Of a DNA stretch of 64,000 bases, positions 52,919 through 62,099 are shown piece after piece. The DNA is from Mycobacterium sp. shizuoka-1 (GTDB lineage Bacteria; Actinomycetota; Actinomycetes; Mycobacteriales; Mycobacteriaceae). Both the position numbers and the translations under genes were made by a program. Positions within the stretch are counted from its first letter, which is position 1; every line of letters starts with the position of its first letter. The DNA is taken from the NCBI RefSeq assembly GCF_002723835.1, contig NZ_BEWG01000022.1, positions 1-64,000 of the forward strand, given 5' to 3'. The notes beneath the pieces are model-generated. The model was given only the letters and a program-made list of their open reading frames with translations. It did not search any database and had not been told where the DNA came from.

Positions 52919-54045
52919 GTCACCACCTCGATTCTGGAGAGCCATTTGGTCTGCAGCACACCGGGTCTCGTCGGTGCGATCAGCCGGCACGGGTAACCGT
53001 GATCGAGATCCAGCACCTGTCCGTTGAGCTTCAGCGCGATCAGCGTCTGCGAGTCACGGGAGTGGCGGGCGGGCAACACCGTGCGCGAATACGGACCTGG
53101 CGGCTCCAGCGAAACCATTCGGACATCGGTATCGGCTTGGCTGCCAACCGCTTTGAGAAGATCAGCCAGCACCACACCGGTCCAGTCCGCGGTGGCGCTC
53201 CAGCCTTCCACACAGGCGATCGGCAGCCGGTGGGTGGCCTGCGGCATCGCCGCGAGCTCGGCGAGGGTAAACGCCCGGACGGTGTCACCGTTCACCACGG
53301 TCAGCCGGTAATCGGGCGAGCGCGCGCTGCCCAGCACACCCGCCGCGAACGCCGACCGGTTCACCGGAACGCCCTGCGGCCCTTGACCGGACCGCGGTGC
53401 CAGCACCGAGACGAACCGCAGCCACGAAATCGTCTGGCCGGCCGTCACGATCGTCGCCGCACCGACGGCCAGCCAGGTACCGGCCAGCACCGCGCGCCGA
53501 CTCGGACCGGTGCGTAGCTCGCCCGTCGGGATGTCCTCGAGGGGTTCGCCGAGAGCTGTGCGAATCACCGGCAGCTTCACACCCACGTGCACCAACACCG
53601 CACCAGCCGCCACATAGGCCATCGCGTAGTGGCTGGTGGTGAAGAAGAACCCGAACGCGTACCACTGGGCGATGTTCATGATCCCGGTGGACAGCTGAAA
53701 GATCATGGAGCCCACCAGAACCAGGATCGACGCCCGCTCGATCTGCCGGGTCAGGCCGCCGATGATGGGCCGTTCGAACAGCTTGGGGTACACCGACCAC
53801 AACTTGACCACCAGCAGCGGAATCGCCGCGATACCGGCGATCACATGCAGGCCCTGGGTCAGCTGGTAGAGCCACACCGGCCGGGTCGGCCAGAAGAACC
53901 ACGGCTGCGGATGTTGGATGAAGTGACTGATCAACCCCGTCACGAAGCAGACGGTGACGGCGACACCCAGGGCGAGCCCAACCCGAGCCGTCACTGCGGT
54001 GCCACGCAGACGGGCCTCGGCGGTGTTCGGAATCTGCGGCGTCAC
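52915..54045 (-). CDS. b-type cytochrome / molybdopterin-binding oxidoreductase fusion
   Basis: 376 aa from GTG 54045 (GTGA overlap with the methyltransferase). Residues about 20-185 hold four to five membrane helices with spaced His residues (LISHFIQHPQPW, GLHVIAG, TSHYAMAY, VLVHVGV) that can bind haem, as in cytochrome b561. The C-terminal part is a sulfite-oxidase-type molybdopterin domain: LPIACVEGWSATADWTGVVLADLL with the Cys that would ligate Mo, and LDHGYPCRLIAPTRPG. It could pass electrons between a substrate outside and the quinone pool. Rv0218 has a similar layout. Substrate unknown. Confidence 0.85.
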   Translation of the reverse strand: MTPQIPNTAEARLRGTAVTARVGLALGVAVTVCFVTGLISHFIQHPQPWFFWPTRPVWLYQLTQGLHVIAGIAAIPLLVVKLWSVYPKLFERPIIGGLTRQIERASILVLVGSMIFQLSTGIMNIAQWYAFGFFFTTSHYAMAYVAAGAVLVHVGVKLPVIRTALGEPLEDIPTGELRTGPSRRAVLAGTWLAVGAATIVTAGQTISWLRFVSVLAPRSGQGPQGVPVNRSAFAAGVLGSARSPDYRLTVVNGDTVRAFTLAELAAMPQATHRLPIACVEGWSATADWTGVVLADLLKAVGSQADTDVRMVSLEPPGPYSRTVLPARHSRDSQTLIALKLNGQVLDLDHGYPCRLIAPTRPGVLQTKWLSRIEVVT

Positions 54046-54671
54046 GTCAGCGTGAGTGTAGCCACGACGCGTTGACCGACCGGGTGAAAACCGGCTAACG
54101 CCAGACCAACTTCTTCGGCCAGCGCGGCCGCGCAGTCGACGCCGACCGACGCCCACTTGAACCAGGGCCCGATGCTGTTCGACGACTCCAGACGCACCCA
54201 TCTGGCCCGCACACCGGCGGTGGCCGGATCGAATTCGGCCACACAGCGCCCGCCCGAGCGCAGCAGCTCACCGGCGCGCCGCAGGACCCGGCGCGGGTCA
54301 CCGGCCAGGCCGACGTTGCCGTCGGCGAGCAGCACCGTCTGCCAGCGGCCGGTGCCGGGCAGTGGCTCGAATACGTCGCGCAGCAACGCCGGGGCACCGC
54401 TGCGCCGGGCCAGCCGCACGGCGGTGGCCGACTGGTCGACGCCGAGGGCCGGGATACCCCGCTGGATCAGGTGGGCGACCAACCGGCCTGGGCCACAACC
54501 CAAGTCGATCGTCGGCCCGTCGCACAGCGCCACCACGGCCGCGTCGAACGCCGCATCGGCGCCGCGACCACCCAGCCAGCTGTGCACCGGAAGCCGGTGC
54601 ACCTGCCCGTCGTCGTGGCGCAGCCAGCAGCGTTCGCCGGTCAGCGCCTGCTCATAGAGCGCTCCGAGCAC
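54042..54671 (-). CDS. SAM-dependent methyltransferase
   Basis: 209 aa from GTG 54671, one nt after the DUF2064 stop region. Class I motif I IDLGCGPGRLVAHLIQRG near 53, Asp in LGVDQSATAVRLARR, motif IV LLADGNVGLAGDP, and RSGGRCVAEFDP. The YEVLGALYEQALTGERCWLR N-terminus is unusual. Substrate unknown; genes on both sides suggest a polyprenyl-linked or sugar product. Confidence 0.82.
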   Translation of the reverse strand: MLGALYEQALTGERCWLRHDDGQVHRLPVHSWLGGRGADAAFDAAVVALCDGPTIDLGCGPGRLVAHLIQRGIPALGVDQSATAVRLARRSGAPALLRDVFEPLPGTGRWQTVLLADGNVGLAGDPRRVLRRAGELLRSGGRCVAEFDPATAGVRARWVRLESSNSIGPWFKWASVGVDCAAALAEEVGLALAGFHPVGQRVVATLTLT

Positions 54672-54672
54672 C

Positions 54673-55350
54673 TCATACCTCCCGGGTGGCGTGGGCGAAC
54701 CGGCTCGACGATCGGCAGGCCGCGCGGACCGTCGGGATGTCGTCGACGGTGTCGACGTCGGGTAGTTCTTCGACAAGGGTCACAGAGATTCCGGTGTGCT
54801 CCAGGGCAGCCAGCGTTACAGCGCCGGTGTCGGCACGCGACATCGGCACCTCGCGCACACAGTCCGCGGTGGCCACATCGGCGACGCCGAGCACCCACCA
54901 GCCGCCGTCGCACGCCATTCCCAACACGGCCGGCGCGGCGAGCAACCGGCGGGCACACCCCTCGAGCAGGTCGGGGCGCACCTGCGGGGTGTCCATCCCG
55001 ATCTGCAGCACCGGCTGCCCGCCGGCCGCCGCGGCCGCGTCGGCGTGCGCGTTGGCCAGCCGGTCCCCGAAGGTCTCGCCACGCTGGTCGACCACGGTGA
55101 ACGCGACGAGCCGGGCACGGATCTCCTCGGCCCGGCAGGCCCGGTCGAGGTCGCCGGTCAGCGCGACCACCCGGTGCGCGACCGGGGTGGCGACCACCGC
55201 GTCCAGCGTGTCGAGCAGAGCCGCAGCCGCGATCTCGGCCGCGGCCTGCTCCCCCAGCGTGGCGGCCAGTCGGGTCTTGGCCAGCCCCGGTACCGGAGCC
55301 TTGGCCACCACCAGCACGGCTACCGGGATCTCCTGGGGGCTCCGCGTCAC
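54673..55350 (-). CDS. DUF2064/TIGR04282-family nucleotidyl- or glycosyltransferase-like protein (Rv0540c-like)
   Basis: 225 aa from GTG 55350, overlapping the GT2 stop (GTGA). AVLVVAKAPVPGLAKTRLAATLG at the start, GDRLANAHADAAAAAG and QIGMDTPQVRPDLL in the middle, and ACDGGWWVLGV later mark the GT-A-like DUF2064 family. Its members lie beside GT2 enzymes in many bacteria and their activity is not settled. Rv0540c equivalent by order. Confidence 0.87.
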   Translation of the reverse strand: MTRSPQEIPVAVLVVAKAPVPGLAKTRLAATLGEQAAAEIAAAALLDTLDAVVATPVAHRVVALTGDLDRACRAEEIRARLVAFTVVDQRGETFGDRLANAHADAAAAAGGQPVLQIGMDTPQVRPDLLEGCARRLLAAPAVLGMACDGGWWVLGVADVATADCVREVPMSRADTGAVTLAALEHTGISVTLVEELPDVDTVDDIPTVRAACRSSSRFAHATREV

Positions 55351-56003
55351 GAGATGGCCTTCCAGAAGTCGACGGCAGCGGTGAAGCTTCCTCGCACCGA
55401 CCCGCTGACCTTCGACTTCCCGCCGGTGCGCGGGCCGTAGTCCACGTCGACTTCGACCACACGCCATCCCGCGGTCGCGGCACGGACCAGTAATTCCAGC
55501 GGGTACCCCGAACGGCGGTCGGTCACTCCGAGCGCCAGCAACGCATCGCGCCGCACCACCCGCATCGGGGCGATGTCGTGCACGGCAAGCCGGTGCCGGA
55601 CCCGCAACCGCCAGCAGACCACCGCCGTTCCCGCCCGCGCATGCCACGGCCATTTCAGGCCGCGGACCGGGCGGCGACGGCCGGTCACCATATCGGCGCC
55701 GCGGTCGAGTTCGGCGACCAGCCGGGGCAGGTCGGCGGGATCCAGCGAACCGTCGCCGTCGAGTACGGCGATCACCGGCGTGCGGGCGGCGAGCACCCCG
55801 GCGTGCACGGCCGAGCCGTAGCCCGGCCTCGGTTCGCTGACCACGTCGGCGCCGTGCCGGCGCGCGACGTCGCCGGTGCCGTCGGTGCTGTTGTTGTCGA
55901 CGACCAGTGCCCGGTAGCCGGCCGGGATGGCCGCGAGCACGGCAGGCAGCGATTCCGCTTCGTTGAGACACGGCAGCACCACGGTGACCGCACACTGCTC
56001 CAT
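55347..56003 (-). CDS. GT2 polyprenyl-phosphate sugar synthase-like protein (Rv0539c-like)
   Basis: 218 aa from ATG 56003. Family 2 glycosyltransferase: VVLPCLNEAESLPAVLAAIP at 9-28, VDNNSTDGT, the DGDGSLDP metal site near 92, and RSGYPLELLVRAA at about 165. No membrane anchor, unlike some dolichyl-phosphate mannose synthases. It probably moves a sugar from a nucleotide donor to polyprenyl phosphate. First gene of a five-gene operon; divergent from the response regulator by 93 nt. Confidence 0.9.
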   Translation of the reverse strand: MEQCAVTVVLPCLNEAESLPAVLAAIPAGYRALVVDNNSTDGTGDVARRHGADVVSEPRPGYGSAVHAGVLAARTPVIAVLDGDGSLDPADLPRLVAELDRGADMVTGRRRPVRGLKWPWHARAGTAVVCWRLRVRHRLAVHDIAPMRVVRRDALLALGVTDRRSGYPLELLVRAATAGWRVVEVDVDYGPRTGGKSKVSGSVRGSFTAAVDFWKAIS

Positions 56004-56096
56004 AGCGCCCAACCTAGGTGAGACCCCCACCGCAGTGCATGACGAAACCGTGACATCGGTGCAGGTGGAGTGCAGTGTTGGTTACTGTTTTGAACT

Positions 56097-56801
56097 ATGA
56101 CGGCCCGGGTTTTGATCGCCGACGACGACACCGTCGTGCGGGATGTGGTGCGCCGGTACCTGGAACGGGACGGCTTGGAGGTCACCGTCGCCGACGACGG
56201 CAACGAGGCACTGCGGGTGCTGGGTACCCAGCGCATCGACGTGGCCGTGCTGGATGTGATGATGCCCGGGCCGGACGGGCTGTCGCTGTGCCGGACGCTG
56301 CGCCGGGGCGGCGACTACAGCGTTCCGGTGATCCTGCTGACCGCGCTCGGCGAGGAGGACGACCGGATCGCCGGCCTGGAAGCCGGGGCCGACGACTACG
56401 TCACCAAACCGTTCAGCCCCCGCGAGCTGGCGCTGCGGGTCCGTTCGGTGTTGCGGCGGGCCCCGGCGCCGGCGGCGGCGCTGCCGCTGGAAATCACGGT
56501 GGGCGATCTGACGGTCTCGACGGCTGCGCGGTCGGTGTCGATCGCGGGCAGGCCGGTGGGCCTGACCAATCGTGAATTCGATCTACTGTTGTTCTTCGTG
56601 ACCCACGCCGACACCGTGTTCTCCCGCGAGGACCTGCTGCAGATGGTGTGGCACTGGGAGTTCGGCGACCTGTCGACGGTCACCGTGCACGTCAAGCGGC
56701 TGCGCTCCAAGCTCGGCGCCCACCACCGGGTCCAAACCGTCTGGGGCCGTGGGTATCTGTGGAGCAGCGAAGCCGGCGGCGGTGATCGTGTCCCTGCTTG
56801 A
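56097..56801 (+). CDS. OmpR-family response regulator
   Basis: 234 aa. Receiver domain 1-120: acidic pair ADDD at 8-11, phosphoacceptor Asp in [12 protein letters not shown] near 53, Lys in VTKPFSP near 103. Winged-helix effector 135-225: [26 protein letters not shown] and [12 protein letters not shown] with [12 protein letters not shown]. The kinase gene starts within its last 20 nt, so the two are coupled. Divergent from the glycosyltransferase operon, which is a natural target. Confidence 0.95.
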   Translation: MTARVLIADDDTVVRDVVRRYLERDGLEVTVADDGNEALRVLGTQRIDVAVLDVMMPGPDGLSLCRTLRRGGDYSVPVILLTALGEEDDRIAGLEAGADDYVTKPFSPRELALRVRSVLRRAPAPAAALPLEITVGDLTVSTAARSVSIAGRPVGLTNREFDLLLFFVTHADTVFSREDLLQMVWHWEFGDLSTVTVHVKRLRSKLGAHHRVQTVWGRGYLWSSEAGGGDRVPA

Positions 56802-57810
56802 CCTGGCCAGGATGGCGCTGCTGGCACTGGCCTGCTCGCTGCCCGTGGTGCTGCTCGGCGTGTTGGTGATCCGGCTGGTCCGGTCGATGTCGATGACGGT
56901 CACCATGGCGGTGCTGGTGCTGATCCCGACGCTGGCGACGCTGACCGGTGTGCTGGGCGTCAGCGGGTTCATGATCACCAGCACGTTCGCCTCGATCGCC
57001 GTGGTGCTCTCGATCGTGGCCGTCGTGACCTTGCCCGCCGCGCTGATGCTGGCCCGCTACCAGGCCCGCCGCACGGTGTGGGAAAAGGAGATGCACGACG
57101 CGGAGCGGATGGCCGAGCAGTCCCGCCGGCGCCTGGTCGCCTTCGTCAGCCACGATCTGCGCACCCCGCTGGCCGGCATCCGGGCGCTCGCCGAGGCCAT
57201 CGCCGACGGCGTGGTCAGCGACGACGAGGTTCGGGTGCAGGCCAAACACATTGAGCACGAGACGGTTCGGCTGTCCGAGATGGTCGACGACCTGTTCGAG
57301 ATGTCCAAGATCAACGCCGGCGCGGTGCAGGCGCCATACGAGAAGGTCGCGCTCGACGAGGTGGTCGACGATGTGATCACCGCCCACCGGATCGCCGCGG
57401 AGCGCGCCGGGGTGAACCTGGCCGCGTCGGTGCCCGCCGACCCGGTGCGGGTGATCGGCAGTGACCGGGCGCTGGTGCGGGTGCTGTCCAACCTGGTCGC
57501 CAACGCGATCGCGCACACCCCCTCGGGCGGGACGGTCACGCTCGCGCTCGGCACGGACGCCGGCGCGGCGTGGGCGCGGGTCGACGACACCGGCGTGGGC
57601 ATCGACGAAGCGGACCTTCCCCGGGTGTTCGACGTGGCATACCGCGGATCCAACAGCCGTGTCCCGCGGGAGGATTCGTCGCTGCCGAGCGGCTCGGGCC
57701 TGGGGCTGGCGATCGCCGCCGGTTTGGTGCAGGCCCATCGCGGCACGTTGTCGGCGCACAACACCGCGCACGGGGCGCGGTTCGAGGTCCGGCTGCCGCT
57801 GGCCACGTAG
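56782..57810 (+). CDS. Sensor histidine kinase
   Basis: 342 aa from GTG 56782 (GTG 56788 possible). Two N-terminal helices (about 8-30 and 38-90 region, with three hydrophobic stretches), no large external domain. Dimerisation/phosphoacceptor [20 protein letters not shown] with His near 122, N-box [12 protein letters not shown]1 [18 protein letters not shown] and G2 [13 protein letters not shown]. It likely senses a membrane or intramembrane signal and phosphorylates the regulator at 56097. Confidence 0.93.
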   Translation: MIVSLLDLARMALLALACSLPVVLLGVLVIRLVRSMSMTVTMAVLVLIPTLATLTGVLGVSGFMITSTFASIAVVLSIVAVVTLPAALMLARYQARRTVWEKEMHDAERMAEQSRRRLVAFVSHDLRTPLAGIRALAEAIADGVVSDDEVRVQAKHIEHETVRLSEMVDDLFEMSKINAGAVQAPYEKVALDEVVDDVITAHRIAAERAGVNLAASVPADPVRVIGSDRALVRVLSNLVANAIAHTPSGGTVTLALGTDAGAAWARVDDTGVGIDEADLPRVFDVAYRGSNSRVPREDSSLPSGSGLGLAIAAGLVQAHRGTLSAHNTAHGARFEVRLPLAT

Positions 57811-57919
57811 GTCCCGTCGCCGACCGTGCGGGCTATCGGTGGATCCGCTGCGATTCGTCGACGACAACCCCCACTCTCGGCGTATGACAGCATGGGTAGA
57901 TCGCCTGAAGGGAGATCGA

Positions 57920-58540
57920 GTGTCCGTAGCCAAACGCGAACGCGCCGCCCTCGTCGCAGCTCTGCGCGAGGTCGGCCCCGACGCCCCCACCTTGTGCGAA
58001 GGCTGGACGACGCGAGACCTCGCCGCGCACTTGATGATTCGCGAGTACCGCGTGGACGCCGCGCCCGGCATCCTGATCCCGCTGTTCGCCGGCCACACCG
58101 CGAAGGTGCAGGACACCGTGGCGAGCACCACCGACTGGGACGACCTGGTGGACAAGGTGGCGGCCGGCCCGCCGGTGTACTCGCCGCTCAAACTGGTCGA
58201 TTCGGTGGCCAACGTCGCCGAGATGTACATCCATCACGAGGACATCCGCCGGGCCCAGCCGGACTGGGAACCACGGACGCTGGAACCCGACCTGACCGCC
58301 AAGCTGCGCCGCACCCTGAGCATGATGGCCCGGCTCACCCTGTCGAAAATGCCTGCCCGCGTGCAGCTGCGCACCCCGGAGGGTGAGACGGTGCTGACCG
58401 CAGGAAGTGGGCCGGCCGTGACGGTGACCGGTCCGCCCGGGGAACTGCTGCTGTTCGCGACCGGACGACTGGCCCGGGTCGACTACAGCGGCGACCCCTC
58501 CGCTGTGCAGGCGGTGAAGTCAGCCCCGAAGGGGCTCTAG
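57920..58540 (+). CDS. TIGR03085-family metal-binding protein
   Basis: 206 aa from GTG 57920, with GAAGGGAG before it; ATG at 57884 also in frame. DinB/mycothiol-dependent fold: ALREVGPDAPTLCEGWTTRDLAAHLMIREYRVDAAPG near 15 and NVAEMYIHHEDIRRAQP near 100, with His residues set to bind a metal. TIGR03085 proteins are actinobacterial relatives of mycothiol-dependent maleylpyruvate isomerase; activity unknown. It converges with the nitronate monooxygenase gene. Confidence 0.85.
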   Translation: MSVAKRERAALVAALREVGPDAPTLCEGWTTRDLAAHLMIREYRVDAAPGILIPLFAGHTAKVQDTVASTTDWDDLVDKVAAGPPVYSPLKLVDSVANVAEMYIHHEDIRRAQPDWEPRTLEPDLTAKLRRTLSMMARLTLSKMPARVQLRTPEGETVLTAGSGPAVTVTGPPGELLLFATGRLARVDYSGDPSAVQAVKSAPKGL

Positions 58541-58541
58541 C

Positions 58542-59666
58542 TCAGTCGTCGAGTGATCGGCTCAGCCGCTCCGCGGCGGCCAGGTAGTCCTCGATGAACT
58601 CCAAGACCACCTCGCGAGCGGGTTTGACCTTGTTCATCAAGCCCACCCCCTGGCCGACGAAGTACGTGGCCAGCGCCTGAGCACCCGGGTGGCCACCCTC
58701 GGCGAGCTTGTCGATCCGGCGCAACACCGGCTCGGCGATCATGTTCTGCAGCGGCAACGGCAGCGGCTGGCGACCGCCCTCGTGCGGCGCCCACGCGTCG
58801 GTCCAGTCCGAAACCAGTTGCCGCGACGGCTTTCCGGTGCGCCCGGCCGAGCGGACGGTGTCGCGTGACGTCGCGGCCAGGAATTTCTGCACCGTGTACG
58901 GGGCGGTCTCGGCTTCCTCGGTGGTCAGCCACACCGAGCCGGTCCAGGCGCCGGCGGCGCCGAGGGCGACCGACGCGGCCATCTGCCGGCCGGTGACGAT
59001 GCCGCCGGCGGCCAACACGGGCACCTCGCGGATCGGCTTGATGGCCTCGATGACCTCGGGGATGAGCACCAGCGTGGTCACCTCGCCGCAATGACCGCCG
59101 GCTTCGGTGCCCTGCGCGACGATCAAGTCGACGCCGGCGTTGACCTGCTTGATCGCGTGCTCCTTGGCGCCGACGAGGGCGGCGACCGGGATGCCGGTCT
59201 GCTTGCCGGCCTCGATCATGTAGTCCGGCGGGACGCCAAGTGCGTTGGCCATCAGCTTGATCGGGTGGTTCAGTGCGACGTCGAGCAGACTGGCGCCGGT
59301 GTCACCGCTCAGCGACGACGCCGCCATCCGCGGCTGTTCGCTGATGTCGATGTCGTGAGCGGCCAGCAGCTCGTTGATGAAACTACGGAAGTCCGCCGGG
59401 ATGCGATCGGCGAGCTGACCGAACGACAGGTTCTCGCCCTTGCCCTCGAATTTGGCGGGCACGATGATGTCCACGCCGTATGGCTTGCCCTTCACCTGCT
59501 CGTCGATCCAGGTGAGCTCCTGGTCGAGCTGGTCGGGGGTGTACGCGGTGCCGCCGAGCACCCCGAAGCCGCCCGCGTTGGTCACCGCGGCGACGACGTC
59601 GCGGCAGTGGCTGAAGGCGAACAGGGGGAACTCGATGCCGAACTGGTCGCAGATCTCAGTCTTCAC
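58542..59666 (-). CDS. Nitronate monooxygenase-like FMN protein
   Basis: 374 aa from a GTG. TIM-barrel: FPLFAFSHCRDVVAAVTNAGGFGVLGGTAY at the start, AQGTEAGGHCGEVTTLVLIPE near 190 and VLAAGGIVTGRQMAASVALGAAGAWTGS near 225, which are the FMN phosphate sites of 2-nitropropane dioxygenase-like enzymes. Mycobacteria hold many such paralogues with unknown substrates. It ends 1 nt from the convergent gene and is followed upstream by a hairpin at 59683-59724. Confidence 0.87.
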   Translation of the reverse strand: MKTEICDQFGIEFPLFAFSHCRDVVAAVTNAGGFGVLGGTAYTPDQLDQELTWIDEQVKGKPYGVDIIVPAKFEGKGENLSFGQLADRIPADFRSFINELLAAHDIDISEQPRMAASSLSGDTGASLLDVALNHPIKLMANALGVPPDYMIEAGKQTGIPVAALVGAKEHAIKQVNAGVDLIVAQGTEAGGHCGEVTTLVLIPEVIEAIKPIREVPVLAAGGIVTGRQMAASVALGAAGAWTGSVWLTTEEAETAPYTVQKFLAATSRDTVRSAGRTGKPSRQLVSDWTDAWAPHEGGRQPLPLPLQNMIAEPVLRRIDKLAEGGHPGAQALATYFVGQGVGLMNKVKPAREVVLEFIEDYLAAAERLSRSLDD

Positions 59667-59682
59667 GCGCCCAGTATGCGCT

Positions 59683-59724
59683 CGGCGCCCTCCCCAACCA
59701 ACTACCGGGTTGGGAAGGGCGCCG
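59683..59724 (-). terminator. Hairpin terminator after ahpD
   Basis: 17-bp stem (59683-59699 with 59708-59724, one mismatch) and an 8-nt loop, 12 nt after the ahpD stop on the minus strand. No T-tract, as is common in mycobacterial terminators. Confidence 0.65.
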
Positions 59725-59735
59725 GGCCATGACGA

Positions 59736-60269
59736 TCAGGCGCGAGCCAGCGCCTGCGTGGTGAGAAGTGCCTGCGCCACGCCGGACACGATCGACGCGA
59801 GCCGGATGGCCTCGAAGATCACCGTGCGCGACACGTCAGCGTCCCGCAGTTCCTTCTCGTGTGCGGCCAGGCACTGGTCGCAGCCGTTGATGGCCGACAC
59901 GGCCAGCGACCACAGCTCGAAGTCGGCCTTGGCCACCCCCGGATTGGCGATGATGTTCATCCGCAGCCCGGCCCGCAGGTCGTCGTAGCGGCCGTCGAGC
60001 TGGTGGCGGGTGCGGTAGAAGACGTTGTTCATCCCCATGATCGCGGCGGCACCCAACGCGGCGTGATACGCCTCCTCGGAGAGCACGTCGAGGGCGTCCT
60101 CGGTGATCTCGCGCAGCAGTTGCTCGGACTTGGTCGCCGCGGCCGTGGCCACCAGCGCGCCCCACAGCTGTTGCTCGGTCAGCTCGGTCGAGCGGACGAT
60201 GCTGCCCAGGTTGAGCTTGAGATCCTTGGCGTAGTCCGGCAGAGCTTCCTTGACGTTGTCGATGCTCAC
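59736..60269 (-). CDS. ahpD: Alkylhydroperoxidase AhpD
   Basis: 177 aa from a GTG, 2 nt after the ahpC stop. Active-site CxxC with downstream His in [14 protein letters not shown] near 130, and the Glu/His relay region upstream. AhpD hands electrons from lipoylated DlaT via Lpd to AhpC in M. tuberculosis. Length matches Rv2429. Only one ahpCD copy is in the window. Confidence 0.95.
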   Translation of the reverse strand: MSIDNVKEALPDYAKDLKLNLGSIVRSTELTEQQLWGALVATAAATKSEQLLREITEDALDVLSEEAYHAALGAAAIMGMNNVFYRTRHQLDGRYDDLRAGLRMNIIANPGVAKADFELWSLAVSAINGCDQCLAAHEKELRDADVSRTVIFEAIRLASIVSGVAQALLTTQALARA

Positions 60270-60271
60270 GC

Positions 60272-60859
60272 TCAGACCGCCTCGGCCAACAGCTCGCCGG
60301 CGTCGATCGTCGGATCACCCTTCTTCCAGTTGCAGGCACACAGCTCGTCGGACTGCAGCGCGTCGAGTACCCGCAGCACCTCGTCGACATTGCGGCCGAC
60401 CGAGCCGGCGGTCACCGACACGAACTGGATCTCGTTGTTGGGGTCGACGATGAAGGTCGCACGGTCGGCGACACCGTCGGCGTTGAGGACGCCCGTCGCC
60501 AGGCACAGCTCGCGCTTGAGGTCGGACACCATCGGGAACGGCAGCTTCTTGAGATCCTCGTGCTGCGCGCGCCACTGGAAGTGCACGAATTCGTTGTCCA
60601 CCGACACCCCGAGCACCTGCGCGTCGCGATCGGAGAACTCGTCGTTCAGCTTGCCGAAGGCGGCGATCTCGGTGGGGCACACGAACGTGAAGTCCTTGGG
60701 CCAGAAGAAGATGATGCGCCACTTACCCGGGCTGTCGGAGCTCGTCACCTGGGTGAAATAATCGTCGGGTGCCTTGGCGTCGACCTTGGACAGGTCACCG
60801 CCCACGACAGCCTTGAGGTCATAGGCCGGGAACTGGTCACCGATTGTCAATAGCGCCAT
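60272..60859 (-). CDS. ahpC: Alkyl hydroperoxide reductase AhpC (peroxiredoxin)
   Basis: 195 aa from ATG 60859 (an in-frame start four codons upstream is possible), same length as Rv2428. Peroxidatic Cys in DFTFVCPTE near 61, resolving Cys pair in [11 protein letters not shown] near 174-176, and the mycobacterial extra Cys in KRELCLATG. It reduces peroxides and peroxynitrite. In other mycobacteria ahpC is divergent from oxyR; here no oxyR lies upstream, and only inverted repeats at 60882 and 60947 are present. Confidence 0.96.
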   Translation of the reverse strand: MALLTIGDQFPAYDLKAVVGGDLSKVDAKAPDDYFTQVTSSDSPGKWRIIFFWPKDFTFVCPTEIAAFGKLNDEFSDRDAQVLGVSVDNEFVHFQWRAQHEDLKKLPFPMVSDLKRELCLATGVLNADGVADRATFIVDPNNEIQFVSVTAGSVGRNVDEVLRVLDALQSDELCACNWKKGDPTIDAGELLAEAV

Positions 60860-60881
60860 GATTGTCACCACTCCTCGAAAG

Positions 60882-60901
60882 CTAGATTGGAACCAATCCA
60901 G
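60882..60901. promoter_or_regulatory. Inverted repeat upstream of ahpC
   Basis: GATTGG-AA-CCAATC is perfect, and the symmetry extends to 20 bp with one mismatch. It lies 23 bp before the ahpC start, where a repressor or activator could bind. It does not look like the known FurA or IdeR boxes. Confidence 0.55.
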
Positions 60902-60946
60902 ATTATGCCAGTCCAGGCGTCAATAGATCAGGCTCCCGAGGGGGAA

Positions 60947-60962
60947 GGTGACCATTGTCACC
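60947..60962. promoter_or_regulatory. Inverted repeat in ahpC upstream region
   Basis: GGTGAC-CATT-GTCACC, perfect 6-bp arms, about 90 bp upstream of ahpC. The 208-nt gap 60860-61067 otherwise holds no gene that I can support. Confidence 0.4.
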
Positions 60963-61067
60963 CAATTCGGGGACGGCTGTCACCTCGTATCGGGCGGAGC
61001 CCAAATAACCAGGGAGCGCTTGCTTTTCGACTGTGACGCGCAGCACAGCCGCGGGCGGGTCACGGCA

Positions 61068-62099
61068 TCACGCCCGCAGTGGTGCGAACGCGAAGTCGGC
61101 CAGCCCCTCCTCCGGGTCGATCGCCGCGCGGAAGCCGAGCGTGTCGGCCGCCAGGGCGGGATCGGCCACGATGTGGCGGACGTCGCCGCTGCGGTACTGG
61201 CCGGTGACCACCGGAGCCGGCCCACCACGAGCCGCGCAGATCCTCGCGGCCACCGCCATGATCGAGACGGGGCGACCCGAGCACACGTTGGCCGCCAGAA
61301 ACCCGCCGGCCTCCCACCGCATCGCCGCCACGTTGGCGGCCGCCACGTCCTCGACGTGAACGAAGTCGCGCATCTGACCGCCGTCCTCGAAAACCTTTGG
61401 CGATTCGCCTCTTTCGAGCGACGACCGGAAGATCGCCGCCACCCCGGAGTACGGGGTGTCGCGCGGCATGCCCGGCCCGTAGACGTTGTGATAGCGCAGC
61501 GCGACCACCGAACCGCCGGTCGACTCGGCCCACGCCAGCGCGTAGTGCTCCTGTGCGGTCTTGCTGGCGGCGTACAGGCTGCGCGGCCGCAGCGGCGCCT
61601 GTTCGCCGACCAGCTGCCAGGACAGCTCCTCCCCGCCGGCCGGGCAGCGGTGTTCGAAGTTGCCCGCGTCGAGATCGGCCCGGGTGCGCGGCAGCGGGTC
61701 GACGACGCCGTGCACCGGGCATCGGTAGCCGCCCTGGCCGTAGACCACCATCGACGACGCCAGCACCAGCCGGCCGATCCCGGCGGCGTACATCTGGGAC
61801 AGCAGCACCGCGGTGCCGTAGTCGTTGTGGCTGCCGTAGGACGGGGCGTCTGCGGCATTCACGCCCGCACCCACCACGGCGGCCTGGTGGCAGACGGCGT
61901 CGACGCCGGAAAGCAACGGCGCCAAGGCATCCGGATCACGCACGTCGACACGATGGCACCCCTCGGGCAGTACGGCGCCGGGACCATGGGCGGCGTCGAG
62001 CATCAGGTCGGCGGCGACCACGTCGTGCCCGTCGGCTTGCAGCGCCGCCCACACCCGGCTTCCGATGAACCCGGCCGCACCGGTCAGTAGCACCCTCAT
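61068..62099 (-). CDS. galE3: NAD-dependent sugar epimerase (GalE3-like)
   Basis: 343 aa from ATG 62099, overlapping the MTA phosphorylase stop (ATGA). Extended SDR: TGAAGFIGSRVWAALQADGHDVV near 7, LASSMVVYGQGGYRCPVHG with the catalytic Ser/Thr, YAASKTAQEHYALAW with YxxxK near 160, and RYHNVYGPGMP. Rv0536 (GalE3) equivalent by order. It could make UDP-galactose or another nucleotide sugar. Confidence 0.87.
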   Translation of the reverse strand: MRVLLTGAAGFIGSRVWAALQADGHDVVAADLMLDAAHGPGAVLPEGCHRVDVRDPDALAPLLSGVDAVCHQAAVVGAGVNAADAPSYGSHNDYGTAVLLSQMYAAGIGRLVLASSMVVYGQGGYRCPVHGVVDPLPRTRADLDAGNFEHRCPAGGEELSWQLVGEQAPLRPRSLYAASKTAQEHYALAWAESTGGSVVALRYHNVYGPGMPRDTPYSGVAAIFRSSLERGESPKVFEDGGQMRDFVHVEDVAAANVAAMRWEAGGFLAANVCSGRPVSIMAVAARICAARGGPAPVVTGQYRSGDVRHIVADPALAADTLGFRAAIDPEEGLADFAFAPLRA

